NCBI GenBank assembly: GCA_963681505.1
Contig: OY811988.1
Span: 4,751,107-4,815,106, forward strand
DNA from: Eunapius fragilis
Taxonomy: Eukaryota; Porifera; Demospongiae; Spongillida; Spongillidae
Length of the DNA stretch: 64,000 nucleotides
Reading direction: 5' to 3'
Made by a program: the position numbers and the translations under genes. The notes beneath the pieces are model-generated. The model ran no database searches, was not told where the DNA came from, and was given only the letters and a program-made list of their open reading frames with translations. Numbering within the stretch: the first letter of the stretch is position 1; each line of letters starts with the position of its first letter. Positions 47,305-59,804 of the stretch are shown one piece after another.

Positions 47305-48627
47305 CGTATCAAGAATAATGAACTGTAAATTGTATTTATTCGGTTGATGTATAGTGATTTGTCATTCACTTGAACTTGTTCTCAGTCCCTGATATAATTT
47401 CTGTATTCCAGAATCAAATCTCACTGTCATTTCAAGCAGCCAGAATGTACCACAATATGCCAGCCGGGATCGCTGATCATGATTCAATGCAATTGAGGAT
47501 CACCGTGATCACTTCCATGGTCAGTATCACCCTCACCCCGATCATGGACCAACTCATCTTCCCATTTCTTCGCGACTTCACTCCCAGCACACTGAAGAGG
47601 GTCGGAATAGGATTCGCCTCTCTGGTTCTCGCCTCTTTCGTCTCCATGATTTACGAAGCAGCGAATTATCAACTGCATCACAGCAACTACCAATGCACGT
47701 TCAGCGTCGACACAGACGCTTCGAATTCGACTCTGTCGGTTCCTTTTTGGTGGATTCTCTTACCATTTTTTTTCATCTGTCTCGCCGAAATGCTAATAAG
47801 TACATCAAGTAAGTATAGAGGGCTACTAATACAATACTTTGCAGCTAGCATTGCACGATGCAGGGAGCAGCCGTTAAAGATGGAGGTGCGGTATAAAAAG
47901 CGTGCGGTCTAATTTTTTACCTTATGCATGTACGCTCACATTGCATGCCGCCTGCGAAACATATTGTGCTCAGTTCATACAATTGTGTGGTTTCTGTGTT
48001 CACTGATGCAGTTTCATTAAAATGGTGGTCACTGATGCAGTAAAATTAAAATGGTGGTTCGTCCATACAGGCTATGAGTTCTTCTACACCCAGTCTCCCC
48101 ACGGGATGAGGGGAATGATGATAGGGCTTCTTATGTTTTCGAAGGGACTCATCGGCGGGTTGTATGCCGCGTTTCTAACAGCATTTATTGTCGAAGGCGG
48201 TAGCACGAAACAAGAGCCCTGCCGTATATGGTATTACCTCATCATGCTCGTAACGACGGGGATTGCATTCGTGATATACGCGATGGCCACTACTAAGTAC
48301 AAGCGACGCACGAGAGCAGGGATGGAAGACAGTGGACGATTTTATCTGATATAGGTACACACTAGGGACATTCGTGTTGTCGATCTTGTAATGTACATTT
48401 ATTTATATGACAATGTACAATTTCGATTCGTTGTTTAATAATTGCTTTTGTTATGGTACATCAAATATCACCAGTATACAGTATAGAGGTCTATATATTT
48501 AATTCGGAAAAAAGCGTTTCACTTCAGTTCCCGCGCAATACGTAATCTTCCGCCGCGTCGAGTCTGGGCACGCGTGTAAAAATACATTGTGGTGTGCTAC
48601 CTTTAGAGCCAAAACAAACCGTGTAAC

Positions 48628-51600
48628 ATGCCTCCAAAGAAACCACAGCTGAAGCACAACGCCTCGTCTAAGGGAACGAAGGCGATCAAGAGGGCCAGTG
48701 CTAAGGCCAAGCCGGCGGACAATCCATTGATGGTTTTCGAATTCGACTCCGGCGACGAGGAAATGTCGGTGACCCCGCTACGTCCGAGGGGGGCGGTCCC
48801 CACCCCGAAGCTGGCGTCGGGCCAGTCGTCAGACGGGAACGACCTGAGCGACCACTTTACGGACCACCCATCTCAGTCGGACGACGGGGATGAAGGAGGC
48901 GGAGACACGACGGAAGATGGGTCCGACGAACTCGAGGACGTATTGGCGGGACTCGTCGAAGACCCATCTCCAGCCGCGCTCAATCCGAAAAGGGCGGTAG
49001 TTCGACCCCGCCGCGGGGGCACGACTAGAGGCGGGAACAAGAGGGTTAAATGCAGCGCAACTGACGCCGCCACCCTCGTTACTGACGGCACACCTCCACC
49101 CGAGTCCGACAGCCCAACGAAAATATCCGGGGTGGTTGCTTCGGACGCGCCCGTATTCCCTGACCCCCTGGGAGAGGAAGGACTCACTCCTCCCAAAAGG
49201 GCACACCCTGCAAGCAAGAGGGGCCGAAAGGCTATGACGGCTCCGTCCGTTGTAGCCACATCTCCTCACTCCGCCCCTCAACTGGGCGGGGAAGTAAAGC
49301 GCAAGCGGGGTCGACCCCCGAAGAACACGCCCACCACACCCAAGCGGGGCCAGCCCCCGAAGAACACGCCCACCACACCCAAGCGGGGTCAACCCCCGAA
49401 GAACACGCCCACCACACCCAAGCCTCTCCCTTCTCTCCCTCCGTCGCTACAACCCCTACCTCCCCTCTCCTCCTCCCCCACACCCCTGGTGGCCGTCGAA
49501 GCCGCCATGATTGAAGGCCACCCGTTGTCCGAGTCCCCAGTCCAAGTTGAAATCCACGACAGCGGCGTTGCTCAGAGCAACCACACGTCTCCCCCTCCCC
49601 CTCCTCTTTCGACAGTGGCGCCAGAACAGCAAGAAGTCATGAAGAGAAAGAGGGGACGTCCCAGGAAGAGACCTTTGACCCCTCCTCCTCCTCCTCCCCC
49701 TCCTCCCCCCCAACCTGTTCATGGGGGTGCCCACGAACCCCCAACGCCTGCTGCTCAGGGCGTGCCCAGTGAGTGGGCGGAGTCACCCCTCCTTAGGGCT
49801 TCTACTGATAATAATTCTTTGGTTAGGGACACACTCACTGGTGGTACACCCTTGGTTAACACGTCCACTGAGAACACGCCCATTGATGACACGCCCACTA
49901 AAGGCACACCTACAGTGCAGGACCGGCCCGGTACTGAGCTGACACCTCTCTCCGGTGCTGAGGTGACACCCCTACCCGGTGTGAGCACCAATGCACGCAG
50001 TGCTTCAGGGTCATGTGAGGGCACCAGTGTCATGAGTGACGTTGAGGAGATTGCTGGTGATGGCACTCACGAAAGGTTGTCCTCACCGACCAAGAATGGT
50101 ACTGGTCATTTAAAGATGGAAACTGACAGTGGTGAGGGAGGTGTGTGTGCAAGGTGGAGTACCTTGTAGTGTGTGTGCAAGGGGGGGGGGGTACCTTGTA
50201 GGGAGGGAGGTGTGTGTGCAAGGGGGGGGGTACCTTGTAGGGAGGGAGGTGTGTGTGCAATGGGGGTACCTTGTAGGGAGGGAGATGTGTGTGCAAGGGG
50301 GGGTACCTTGTAGGGAGGGAGGTGTGTGTGCAAGGGGGGGTACCTTGTAGGGAGGGAGGTGTGTGTGCAAGGGGGGGTACCTTGTAGGGAGGGAGGTGTG
50401 TGTGCAAGGGGGGGTACCTTGTAGGGAGGGAGGTGTGTGTGCAAGGGGGGGTACCTTGTAGGGAGGGAGGTGTGTGTGCAAGGGGGGTACCTTGTAGGGA
50501 GAGAGGTGTGTGTGCAAGGGGGGTACCTTGTAGGGAGGGAGGTGTGTGTGCAGGGGGGGGGGGGGGCAATTGTAGGGAGGGAGGTGTGTGTATTCAAGGG
50601 GGGGGGGGCAGAGAGGGAGGTATGTGTGCAAGGGGGGGGGGCACCTTGTAGGGAGGGAGGTGTGTGTGCAGGGGGGGGGCAGAGAGGGAGGTGTGTGTGC
50701 AAGGGGGTATCTTGTAGGGAGGGAGGTGTGTGCAAGGGGGGGGCATCTTGTAGGGAGGGAGGTGTGTGTGCATGGGGGGCAGAGAGGGAGATGTGTGTGC
50801 AAGGGGGTGCACCTTGTAAGGAGGGAGGTGTGTGTGCAGGGGGGCAGAGAGGGAGGTGGTGTGCAGGGGGGCAGAGAGGGAGGTGTGTGTGCAAGGGGGT
50901 GCACCTTGTAAGGAGGGAGGTGTGTGTGCAGGGGGCAGAGAGGGAGGTGGTGTGCAGGGGGGCAGAGAGGGAGGTGTGTGTGCAAGGGGGTGCACCTTGT
51001 AGGGAGGGAGGTGTGTGTGCAAGGGGGGGGGGGCACATTGTAGGGAGGGAGGTATGTGTGCAAAGGGGGGAGCAGGGACGGAGGTGTGTGTGCAAAGGGG
51101 AGGGGGGCAGGGAGGGAGGTGTGTGTGCAAGGGGGTACCCTGTAGGGAGGGAGGTGTGTGTGCAAGGGGGGGGGGGGCAGGGAGGGAGGTGTGTGTGCAA
51201 GGGGGTACCCTGTAGGGAGGGAGGTGTGTGTGCAAGGGGGTACCTTGTAGGGAGGGAGGTGTGTGCAAAGGGGGGTACCTTGTAGGGAGGGAGGTGTGTG
51301 TGCAAGGGGGGGCAGGGAGGGAGGTGTGTGTGCAAGGGGGGGTACCTTGTAGGGAGGGAGGTGTGTGTGCAGGGGGGGGCAATTGTAGGGAGGGAGGTGT
51401 GTGTGCAAGGGGGTATCTTGTAGGGAGGGAGGTGTGTGTGCAAGGGGGGGGTACCTTGTAGGGAGGGGTACCTTGTAGGGAGGGAGGGGCATTGTGGGAG
51501 AGAGAAGTGTTGGGGGAGGGAGGGGTGTTGGGGGAGGGAGGGGTGTTGGGTGAGGGAGGGGTGTTGGGGGAGGGAGGGGTGTTGGGTGAGGGAGGGGTGT

Positions 51601-52734
51601 TGGGGAGGGAGGGGTGTTGGGTGAGGGGTGTTGGGTGAGGGAGGGTGTTGGGGGAGGGGTGTTGGGGGAGGGAGGGGTGTTGGGGAGGGAGGGGTGTTGG
51701 GGGAGGGAGGGGTGTTGGGGGAGGGAGGGGTGTTGGGGGAGGGAGGGGTGTTGGGGGAGGGAGGGGTGTTGTGGGAGGGAGGGGTGTTGGGGAGGGAGGG
51801 GTGTTGGGTGAGGGAGGGGTGTTGGGGGAGGGAGAGGTGTTGGGGGAGGGATGGGTGTTGGGGGAGGGAGGGGTGTTGGGGGAGGGAGGGTGTTGGGGAG
51901 GGAGGGGTGTTGGGGGAGGGAGGGGTGTTGGGTGAGGGAGGGGTGTTGGGGAGGGAGGGGTGTTGGGTGAGGGAGGGGTGTTGGGGGAGGGAGGGGTGTT
52001 GGGGAGGGAGGGGTGTTGGGGGAGGGAGGGGTGTTGGGGGAGGGAGGGGTGTTGGGGGAGGGAGGGGTGTTGGGGGAGGGAGGGGTGTTGGGGGAGGGAG
52101 GGGTGTTGGGGGAGGGAGGGGTGTTGGGGGAGGGAGGGGTGTTGGGGAGGGAGGGGTGTTGGGTGAGGGAGGGGTGTTGGGGGAGGGAGAGGTGTTGGGG
52201 GAGGGATGGGTGTTGGGGGAGGGAGGGGTGTTGGGGGAGGGAGGGTGTTGGGGAGGGAGGGGTGTTGGGGGAGGGAGGGGTGTTGGGTGAGGGAGGGGTG
52301 TTGGGGAGGGAGGGGTGTTGGGTGAGGGAGGGGTGTTGGGGGAGGGAGGGGTGTTGGGGAGGGAGGGGTGTTGGGGGAGGGAGGGGTGTTGGGGGAGGGA
52401 GGGGTGTTGGGGAGGGAGGGGTGTTGGGGAGGGAGGGGTGTTGGGGGAGGGAGGGGTGTTGGGGGAGGGAGGGGTGTTGGGTGAGGGAGGGGTGTTGGGG
52501 AGGGAGGGAGGAATGTTAATGGGGAGGGATGAAGAGAAGCGATGTTTGGCTGTGTTGTCTGTCACGTTTGCAGTTGTGTCCAGCAATGTCCCTGGGTCCA
52601 ACGTACGCTGGTGTGCGCGTGATGTTCAGCATCCTCCCGGAGACAAGGAGGGGGAAGGGGACACGACAGAGGAGGAGATGAAGGAGGGAGAAGGGGACAC
52701 GACAGAGGAGGAGGTGGATGAGAGAGTGGATGAG
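48628..52734 (+). CDS. AT-hook protein 5' exons, possible WAPL N terminus
   Basis: Exon 1 (48628-50131) encodes about 501 residues, mostly disordered: a basic start MPPKKPQ, VFEFDSGDEEM at 36-46, acidic 68-105 and many prolines. AT-hooks are KRKRGRPPK at 224-232 and KRKRGRPRK at 339-347, with two degraded KRGQPPK units between, so it should bind AT-rich DNA in the nucleus. The donor GTGAGG sits at the edge of the G-rich intron. Exon 2 (52574-52734) follows TTTGCAG, joins in phase and carries two EGDTTEEE repeats. Phases then match small exons at 54726 and 63349 and the WAPL-domain exon at 63841. FDSGDEE recalls the FDSDDES of vertebrate WAPL, which supports but does not prove one gene. A separate AT-hook gene is the alternative. 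Confidence 0.55.
50140..51478. repeat. G-rich minisatellite 1, block D intron
   Basis: About 38 units of the GGGAGGGAGGTGTGTGTGCA type with TACCTTGTA or GCAGAGA spacers. Longer than its block C counterpart. Confidence 0.9.
51503..52515. repeat. G-rich minisatellite 2, block D intron
   Basis: About 56 units of GTGTTGGGGGAGGGAGGG with GGTGAGGG variants; a higher-order repeat of about 350 bp is visible (51790-51960 versus 52140-52320). Strong G-quadruplex potential within an intron. Confidence 0.9.
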
Positions 52735-52989
52735 GTTAGATTTGTGAGACATGTGTATGATGTCATATTTGTTGCCTTGGCACTCATATGGGGAGGTGGG
52801 GGGTGGGGGGAGTTGCCCACAGTCTGTGCACTTTGCTTGTTCTTAGGAGTTTCGTGATGGATGGTCTGGTTATGTGTTGGCACAACGTATTTGTCACTAG
52901 GGGTAGTCGGGACTGAGGGGCCTTGGGGTTTGGAGGGTTTTTTTTAGCACTCAACTTTTCATCCACTATCCAAATATGCGGCTCAGCTG

Positions 52990-53137
52990 GGTGTAAAGAA
53001 AAAAAAAAAAAAAAAAAAGGATACAAAAATCCTATATTTAGCACGTGTAAATGTAACAGAACCAAACGAAGTGCTAAATATAGGATTTTTGTATCATTTT
53101 TCTTTTCCCAAAACCTTATTCCCTTCCTTTTACACCA
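52990..53137. mobile_element. Palindromic MITE inserted in block D
   Basis: GGTGTAAAGAAAA at the left and CCTTTTACACC at the right. Inside, GGATACAAAAATCC...GCAC pairs with GTGC...GGATTTTTGTATC (53019-53094). Block C at 35805-35820 lacks it. Its core AAATCCTATATTTAGCAC recalls the arms of the Helitron-like end palindromes. Confidence 0.6.
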
Positions 53138-53374
53138 CCATTGTCACCAGGGTGTAAAAAAATAAATTAGTTTTTGATGGTGCCCGTGTAATGTAACAGT
53201 AACAGTGGTGTAGGTGCGTGCGTGGCTATTGAGCACAGATTATTGTTAGTAAACGTGGAATATCAAACGTGTACACCTGCTCAAAAGGAATTATTTGTCG
53301 ACATAGTGCACACCTACCCTCATGTGCAAGTGTGTGCTTGAAACTACCAAGGAGTGAATTTGATGTGCAAAGGG

Positions 53375-53622
53375 AGGCCTATAAGGGTGCTGTGTGTTTA
53401 CATGTGTGAGCATAGGGAGGCCTAAGGGTGCTATGTGTTTGCATGTGTGAGCATAGGGAGGCCTAAGGGTGCTATGTGTTTACATGTGTGAGCATAGGGA
53501 GGCCTAAGGGTGCTATGTGTTTGCATGTGTGAGCATAGGGAGGCCTAAGGGTGCTATGTGTTTACATGTGTGAGCATAGGGAGGCCTAAGGGTGCTATGT
53601 GTTTACATGTGTGAGCATACCT
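53375..53622. repeat. 41-bp minisatellite
   Basis: Six units of CATAGGGAGGCCTAAGGGTG plus CTATGTGTTTACATGTGTGAG. Just past the end of block D homology (53273). Confidence 0.9.
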
Positions 53623-54470
53623 TTTGAATCCTATAGTTACATTTATGTTATGTCCAGTGAGCACATGGTTGTTGATAAAATCACGTACGCATCAAACACC
53701 AAGCATGGATATGCTTATTAAAAATTGGTTGGCTTTCAGAAAGGGGGTTTGAGGGGGTGAGGTGGTTAGGTGGTAAGGTGGGGGTGACCCCCAAAGGTTG
53801 CCTACCTTGTACATGTTAACTAGTTTGCGCTTGTGCACATGTGGGTTGTCATAGTAATTATAATTTATCTCAGCACCTTGCTGGCTTATCTATTGTCTCG
53901 TGCCCCCCTCCACCCCCAAAATGATATCAACCACACGAGGTCACTTTTATTCTCAATCAATATGTATATTAGACCAAATTTTAGTGTCACTTTTAAAACA
54001 GGATTTGATCAGGATAGATATGTAATGAAGAATAACAAGAAGTATGTAGATAGGGGGTGTTCTTTATCAAGGTCTGGATTGAAAACCCTGGTTGTGACCT
54101 GTTAAAAGCATTAAGTTGGTGGGCAGGAATGAAGGTCGTTGACACATACATGTGTTCATATTTAGGTACAGCATTATCTTGTGTGCACCACTTACAGTAC
54201 TGTTTAATGTACATGAAGATTACTTGCTGAGGTTTCGGGCTGGTTTTGTCTAAACAACTGCTATGTTTATGTGTGGAGGTGAGGGTGGGGAGTGGTGTAC
54301 CTTACATGTATGATTTCTGTCACAATGCTACATGTACATGTACTTCATATTCTCCTGTCCCCTCTCTCACTCTCCATCGCGTGTCTTACCTCATCTCATT
54401 CCCTCTTAATCCTTCCCCCTCCACCTCTCACTCCTCCCCTCCCTCCTTCCCTCTCGTCCACTTCCCTCCC
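53623..54470. other. Spacer or intron, no gene seen
   Basis: No supported exon. If the AT-hook exons and the WAPL-domain exon are one gene, this is intron. Confidence 0.35.
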
Positions 54471-54690
54471 CTCTCTTCCCCATCCATTCCCTCTTCCCCA
54501 TCCCTTCCCTCTTCCCCATCTCTTCCCTCTTCCCCACCCCTTCCCTCTCTTCCCCATCCCTTCCCTCTTCCCCATCTCTTCCCTCTTCCCATCCCTTCCC
54601 TCTCTTCCCCATCCCTTCCCTCTTCCCCATCTCTTCCATCTTCCCATCCCTTCCCTCTCTTCCCCATCCCTTCCCCCTCCACTTTCTACC
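54471..54690. repeat. C/T-rich repeat
   Basis: Repeats of CCCATCCCTTCCCTCTCTTC and variants, a long polypyrimidine tract before a candidate acceptor at 54725. Confidence 0.85.
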
Positions 54691-54725
54691 CTGCCTCCTT
54701 TGTTCCCATGACATATCCACATCAG

Positions 54726-54782
54726 CAGCATTGTGTGAGCCGCTTCACGCGTGTGGGAGGAAAAGCCAACACTTCATTCTCT
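54726..54782 (+). CDS. Candidate small exon (QHCVSRFTRVGGKANTSFS)
   Basis: 57 bp between a CACATCAG acceptor and a GTAAGC donor, open in phase 0 and compatible with the preceding (52734) and following (63349) exons. SRF....GGK...SF is loosely like the SRFGK...GG start of vertebrate WAPL. Short and unproven. Confidence 0.35.
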
Positions 54783-55171
54783 GTAAGCTAACGCAGCACG
54801 TATGTGTGCAAGTACATTAGTTCTGCAAGTAAATTACATGTAGTTCTCGTACACTGTACGTATGCATGAGTTGATCATCAGCACGTGTGTGTATTTTTCA
54901 AGCATTTGCAAAGTCCAGTATCAGTTGTTTTTACATGTACATATGTATGTGTAAGAGGGGCCTTTCGATCCATCCCACCATATTATCAAGACAATCTGTT
55001 GAATGTGGGTGTGTGTTGTTACTCTTAAGCTGGTAGCTCTTAATCCCACTTGCCTTCACATGGCACTATTGTCCTATGTGAAGGATGTCATGAGTAGTGC
55101 GTGTGTCTTTTTGGCATTATATAAACACCATAGAGATGCTACATGATGCACATGTGTATTACGCTATCTTA

Positions 55172-55387
55172 AGCTGGGTTTACAACGAGACGCTCGCTGA
55201 ATGTTGCGTCAGCGTCAGCGTCTGCAATTCGTGACGCTGACGCTGGAATAGAATTCAAGTCTATTTCAGCGTCACGTCACGTCACGTCAGCTGGGGTATA
55301 CAATAATTGTTTACAATATGACGTTTCAGCGATGCTGATGCTGACACTGACGCAACATTCAGTGAGCGTCACATTGTAAACCCAGCT
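55172..55387. mobile_element. 216-bp MITE with TTA target duplication
   Basis: TTA|AGCTGGGTTTACAA at the left and TTGTAAACCCAGCT|TTA-type end at the right. The inside is dominated by inverted GACGCTGACGC repeats. TTA duplication and these ends fit PIF/Harbinger-type MITEs. Confidence 0.75.
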
Positions 55388-56130
55388 TTAGCATCAGTCA
55401 GAGGTGGAAATAGAGGTCAGCCCTTGGAAATTTTCCAAGCAATTACAGGTTTTGGTTTTGTCTGTGCAAAGTCTTCCCAAAGCACAGCCAGTTTGACTTG
55501 ACCAAACTGACAGGGCATGTGTTTACATGTGATTTTGTGTTTACTAAATTTCATGCTAGGGGGGGGGGGGGGGGTCTATAAGTAAATTAACCCCCTAACC
55601 ACGCAATCATTATGGCAGGTCATTTGGCAGCTGGAGCATGCAGTGGATATGGTGGGATATACATGTAGGAGGAATGAAATTCATGCAAACTAAGGAAGTA
55701 GTATGAAGCGTACAATGGATGGGTTGTAGGTGATGTGATAATGAGTGTAAAAGACTGAATTAGAGTTGGAACTACCACAGACTGTATTAAGTAGCACATA
55801 AAACATTCTAAAAATGTTTTACTTGCCGTACATTTCAGCAATGAAATATTTTGCATAAGGGTCATTCCGTGGAGGGGAGACCGGGCGGCTACATGTAGAA
55901 GTCACAGCTTCGATATTCCATAGCACCCTTATTCAGCAAATGTTCTAATTAATTTTTTCAATAATCTCAAATCATCTACAATCATCTGGCTAAATAATGG
56001 CTATTTCAGATTCAGTATTTAAATTGTATGCATGCAAAGTGAAGCAGTGCATATGTGACAACCTACCCCATCCCTGGGTTAGAAGTCACACACATTTTTC
56101 CTATAGAGTTTGATTATACTAAGGCCATAA
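55388..56130. other. Spacer or intron, no gene seen
   Basis: Contains a poly-G run near 55560. No supported exon. Confidence 0.35.
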
Positions 56131-56438
56131 TCATAGGCGGCCCCAGGGGGGGGCCCAGGGTTCCATGGCACCCCCCCCCTCCCCTGGTTATGGCGCCCCC
56201 CCAACCCCTATATGTAATTTTTACTGTAGCATTGCAATATGATTACTACATGTAACTATGTGTAAAATAGCTACTAACACTCATCTGAGCATACAAATAG
56301 CGATTAACAAATGACTAAGATTGCAAAATCGATAATGCCCCTCCCCCTTTGGCACCCTTCGTGAGGTTGGCCCCTCCCCTTTTGGCGCCCTTCGTGGGGT
56401 TGGCCCCTCCCTTCGGTAAGCGCTGGGGCCGCCTATGA
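56131..56438. mobile_element. 308-bp MITE with TAA target duplication
   Basis: TAA|TCATAGGCGGCCCCAG at the left and CTGGGGCCGCCTATGA|TAA at the right. GC-rich ends with GGCGCCC/GGCACCC repeats around an AT-rich centre. TWA duplication fits the Harbinger type. Confidence 0.75.
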
Positions 56439-59400
56439 TAATTATGTACCAGTATTGAAATCCATTCAACATAAATGTGTTCCAGCAAGTTTTTTGAAAT
56501 ATTGCAACAGAGTTAGGTAATTAATACCACACATCTTCGCGGTGCTGATGATCTATGCTATAGATTGCGTCTGATGAGGCCCACAGCCCTTAGAATGTTG
56601 TCTCCAGGAACGAACCTCTTGATGTCAGCTTTGCATGATGGAAATTGGCAGGCACATTCAATCACATCGACATTTGGTGTGCCGACTTACCCCAAGCCAT
56701 CTTTTGCCCATTATCCCCAATGATACCTGAGATGCATAACTACTTATAATGGTCAAGGTTAATAACATATAGAACATAGACATTGCTTAGTGGGAAGCTT
56801 GGTCGGTGTACATTAATTCAGTTCATATATATACTCAACACTGATTAAGAAATCACCTAAATAGCAAAGCCAAAATAGATACATTTACTCTGCAGGACAA
56901 AAATCACAAATTCAAATGCTACGTCCGATTGATGAGAGCAGCATTCTTACTTATTCTTAGGTAGACACTAACTATAATACCTACATTTGATCTATACGTG
57001 TGAAATTGCTACTGCTTGTCAACCATTATCAAGATATAAATGATGTGACAACCAAAATGTGTGACTTGTAGCCCTGGTCTCCTCCTAAGCGAGGACACTT
57101 TTTCCCACATGTATGCCACTCTGACTTGCTTCAAACTTTGTGTATATGTATGTTATTGCTTGATGTAAAATATTAGGATCAGAGTGCAGAGGTCACGTGG
57201 TTTTGGGAGATATTACCACTCAAAAAGTTTTGACCTTTCTCGTACCACTCTGCCTGGTACCATTTACTCAGAGAACTGCTGTTCCTACTTGCGATGGCCA
57301 TTTTGGTATCATTTGGAAGGCGATAAAATCTTTTATTTTTCATGTATAGTGATACAATTATCAGATTGCTAAAGTTATTTTTCCTTTTATGACACACATA
57401 CAGTCAGTGAGAGATAGCCGTTCTAGCCAGGAGGGCTTGGGCATATCAGAACCGTGCTGATTTTAATTTTTTAGTATCCTGATATCCCAGCAGTACTGAT
57501 TCCCACCACAAAATACCAATAGGTACATTTTTGATGTACAAATATGGAGAGATGATTTAGTTGTGTGGTTGGAACCAAGGATAAATACCCAGGTTTTGAA
57601 AACATCAGGCCCACTTAACAGTGATATCAATAGTGCATTGTGATATTAGCAGTATCATAACACTGGGGGTGTGCCCACTGAACAGCTACTGTTTGAAATG
57701 TTATGTATGTGTAGTGATGCAGGAGCATTTCGTACTGCATGTACGTACATGTACTTCATGTACACGTGTTTGGTGCATACATGCTCCTGTGGTGAACACG
57801 CAACTGTTCAAAAGCAAGAAAGCATTAGCATCAGAAATGGACTTACTGGCAGAGCATCTTTATAACAATGCAAGTTTTAAGGTTCACAGCACACAGTGGT
57901 TTAAAACCATAGGTTACCAGGACATTTTCAAATTGTTGTGAACCAATAAACCTAAATTGTTTGTATTGTTGCTTATAATGAGGTGGTGCTAAGTAAATCA
58001 TGATATTAATTATGGTTAATCTAATCAAAACAATCAAGTTTAACTATATATCCAACTGTAATGAACTGAAACGTTTTAACAAAACATATTAACATTTACT
58101 ACCATATCATAGCAATTTATGTTAATAGTCATTTCAGAATAATTTATTAAAATCAACCCAATGAAATCAAAATATTTTGATCTTAATATGACTTAATCGT
58201 TCGCTAGATCGCTTATAAATGTACCGAAGGGATTCCTTCAGCTCATTGTACTCCCCTAGTATAAACATGTACACGTACAGACAACAAAAGACAAAAGTGC
58301 ACGCGCACGAAGCACTCTCATTTCTAACAAAAACAGCATAGATGGCGCATCATTAAGAACACAAATGCTATCTGTCAGACAGCACTAAGGCCCAAGAACA
58401 GCTTCGCTTGCATCGGGATTCGGCGAGCATTATACTAAGGGCCAACGACAGATGAAAGTATTTAAACACACAACACAGTATATAGCGCTCTAACTTCGTT
58501 GAGCAATGAATCTAAAGTAGATTTGGGTAAAAATGGCGTCATTTTGGACCACAAATAAACAAATATCTTTAGCACAATTCATGAGAATGTCATAAATCAA
58601 GTATCGTTGAAATGCTAATAAAAAGTTCTATCTAATCATTCCTTTATAATTGACTTAGTACTGTCGGATACATAACTAGCTCATGTTTTTAAGCTAGGGT
58701 GGAAAATGGCATGATTAATACTTTCCCTTCTCACGGCTCTTTACACTTTGTGAATCCTTACAGATTTATCTAATATTGTGATACTGTAGGGCATTACACA
58801 ACAGTTTTTCCACTTGAAATGAAAAATCCTTTCCTACAATGATCATGTAAATGTCCTGGTCCTAAACCACTGTGCAGCACTCAAAAATGTCAGTCAATAA
58901 TGTACTGTAAAAATTTTCAGCATGTTTTGGAAGCGTAAAGGATTTGCTTGGGTTATGTGGATGTAGGAAATTACCATTTTCCCTCCCGAATTTGTTTCCG
59001 TAACAGTTATTGTTGTTAGATGAGTGTCCTGCACTCACAATGATGAAACAGAACGTTTTGTGCCATTGTCATTGGGCACATCAAAATGTACCTACATGTA
59101 CATGTACTGGCATTTTGTGTTGGAAGTCAGTATTGCTGGGCTGTTGGGATATGAAAAAAAGGGGAAGATATTAATTATTAATAACTTTATTTCGTAATTG
59201 AATCACTATATATGAAAAATAAAAAAGATTTCATAGTCTTCCAAATGATACCAAAAGTGGCTACCCAAGTCTGCCAGGACTGGAGCAGCAGCTCTCTGAC
59301 TGAGCAATAACCTGAGGGTACTGCATATACACAGATGTTTGAAACAAATCAAAATCACCCGGAAAAAGTGTCCTTGGTTATCATCGAACCATAATGCATT

Positions 59401-59804
59401 GTTAAGAACTGTATCCGTTGTTATACATTGTACGGACCGAGGGTGCAATTATAAAAAATAAGTTGACCATTTTGTGAATTAAGCATGATATGACATGAAA
59501 CAAGCAACAGTAAACAGATGGATGGTAGAAAATATTGGTCTTACGTGCAGGAACTGGCCTTGGAGATTTAAGGTTGACAAACTGGAGGCTTGATCTTGTT
59601 CCTGCAGCTTACAGACGACACCATCCTGCCTTGTTTCAAAGATAAAAAGTTTTCTAACTTGTATCAAATTGTTTTGAATGAGCCAATTTCGTCCCAAATA
59701 AACGCCGCAGTGTTTGTTTGAGATTTTACGGTGGCAGCCACACGTAGATTTTTAAACAGCAGTCATATAGTGGCATAACAAATGAACTACGTCAGCATTC
59801 AAGG
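56439..59804. other. AT-rich spacer or intron
   Basis: No recognised gene. A frame at 57780-57941 (NTQLFKSKKALASEMDLLAE... to IFKLL) looks coding-like, but there is no family or splice support. Two segments near 57185-57400 and 59215-59440 resemble each other in inverted orientation (TTTCATAGT...CTTCCAAATGATACCAAAA), perhaps an unrecognised repeat. Confidence 0.3.

Larger units (their letters stand above)
44343..48354 (+). pseudogene. POT-family transporter, disrupted copy
   Basis: Same three exons as the gene at 29568: exon 1 44343-46722, exon 2 47412-47808, exon 3 48071-48354, with all splice sites kept. Exon 1 is interrupted after NGSTY by a 1296-bp LTR element (44625-45920) that brings an early stop. 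Independently, a TA insertion at about 46250 in AGCTCTAATATATTATCC shifts the frame before the PTR2 signature. Either lesion alone would abolish the transporter. Elsewhere it is almost identical to the intact copy, so both events are recent. Confidence 0.85.

Noticed and set aside
50030-52601. 831-codon minus-strand proline-rich frame
   Set aside because: Entirely minisatellite sequence in the intron of the AT-hook gene.
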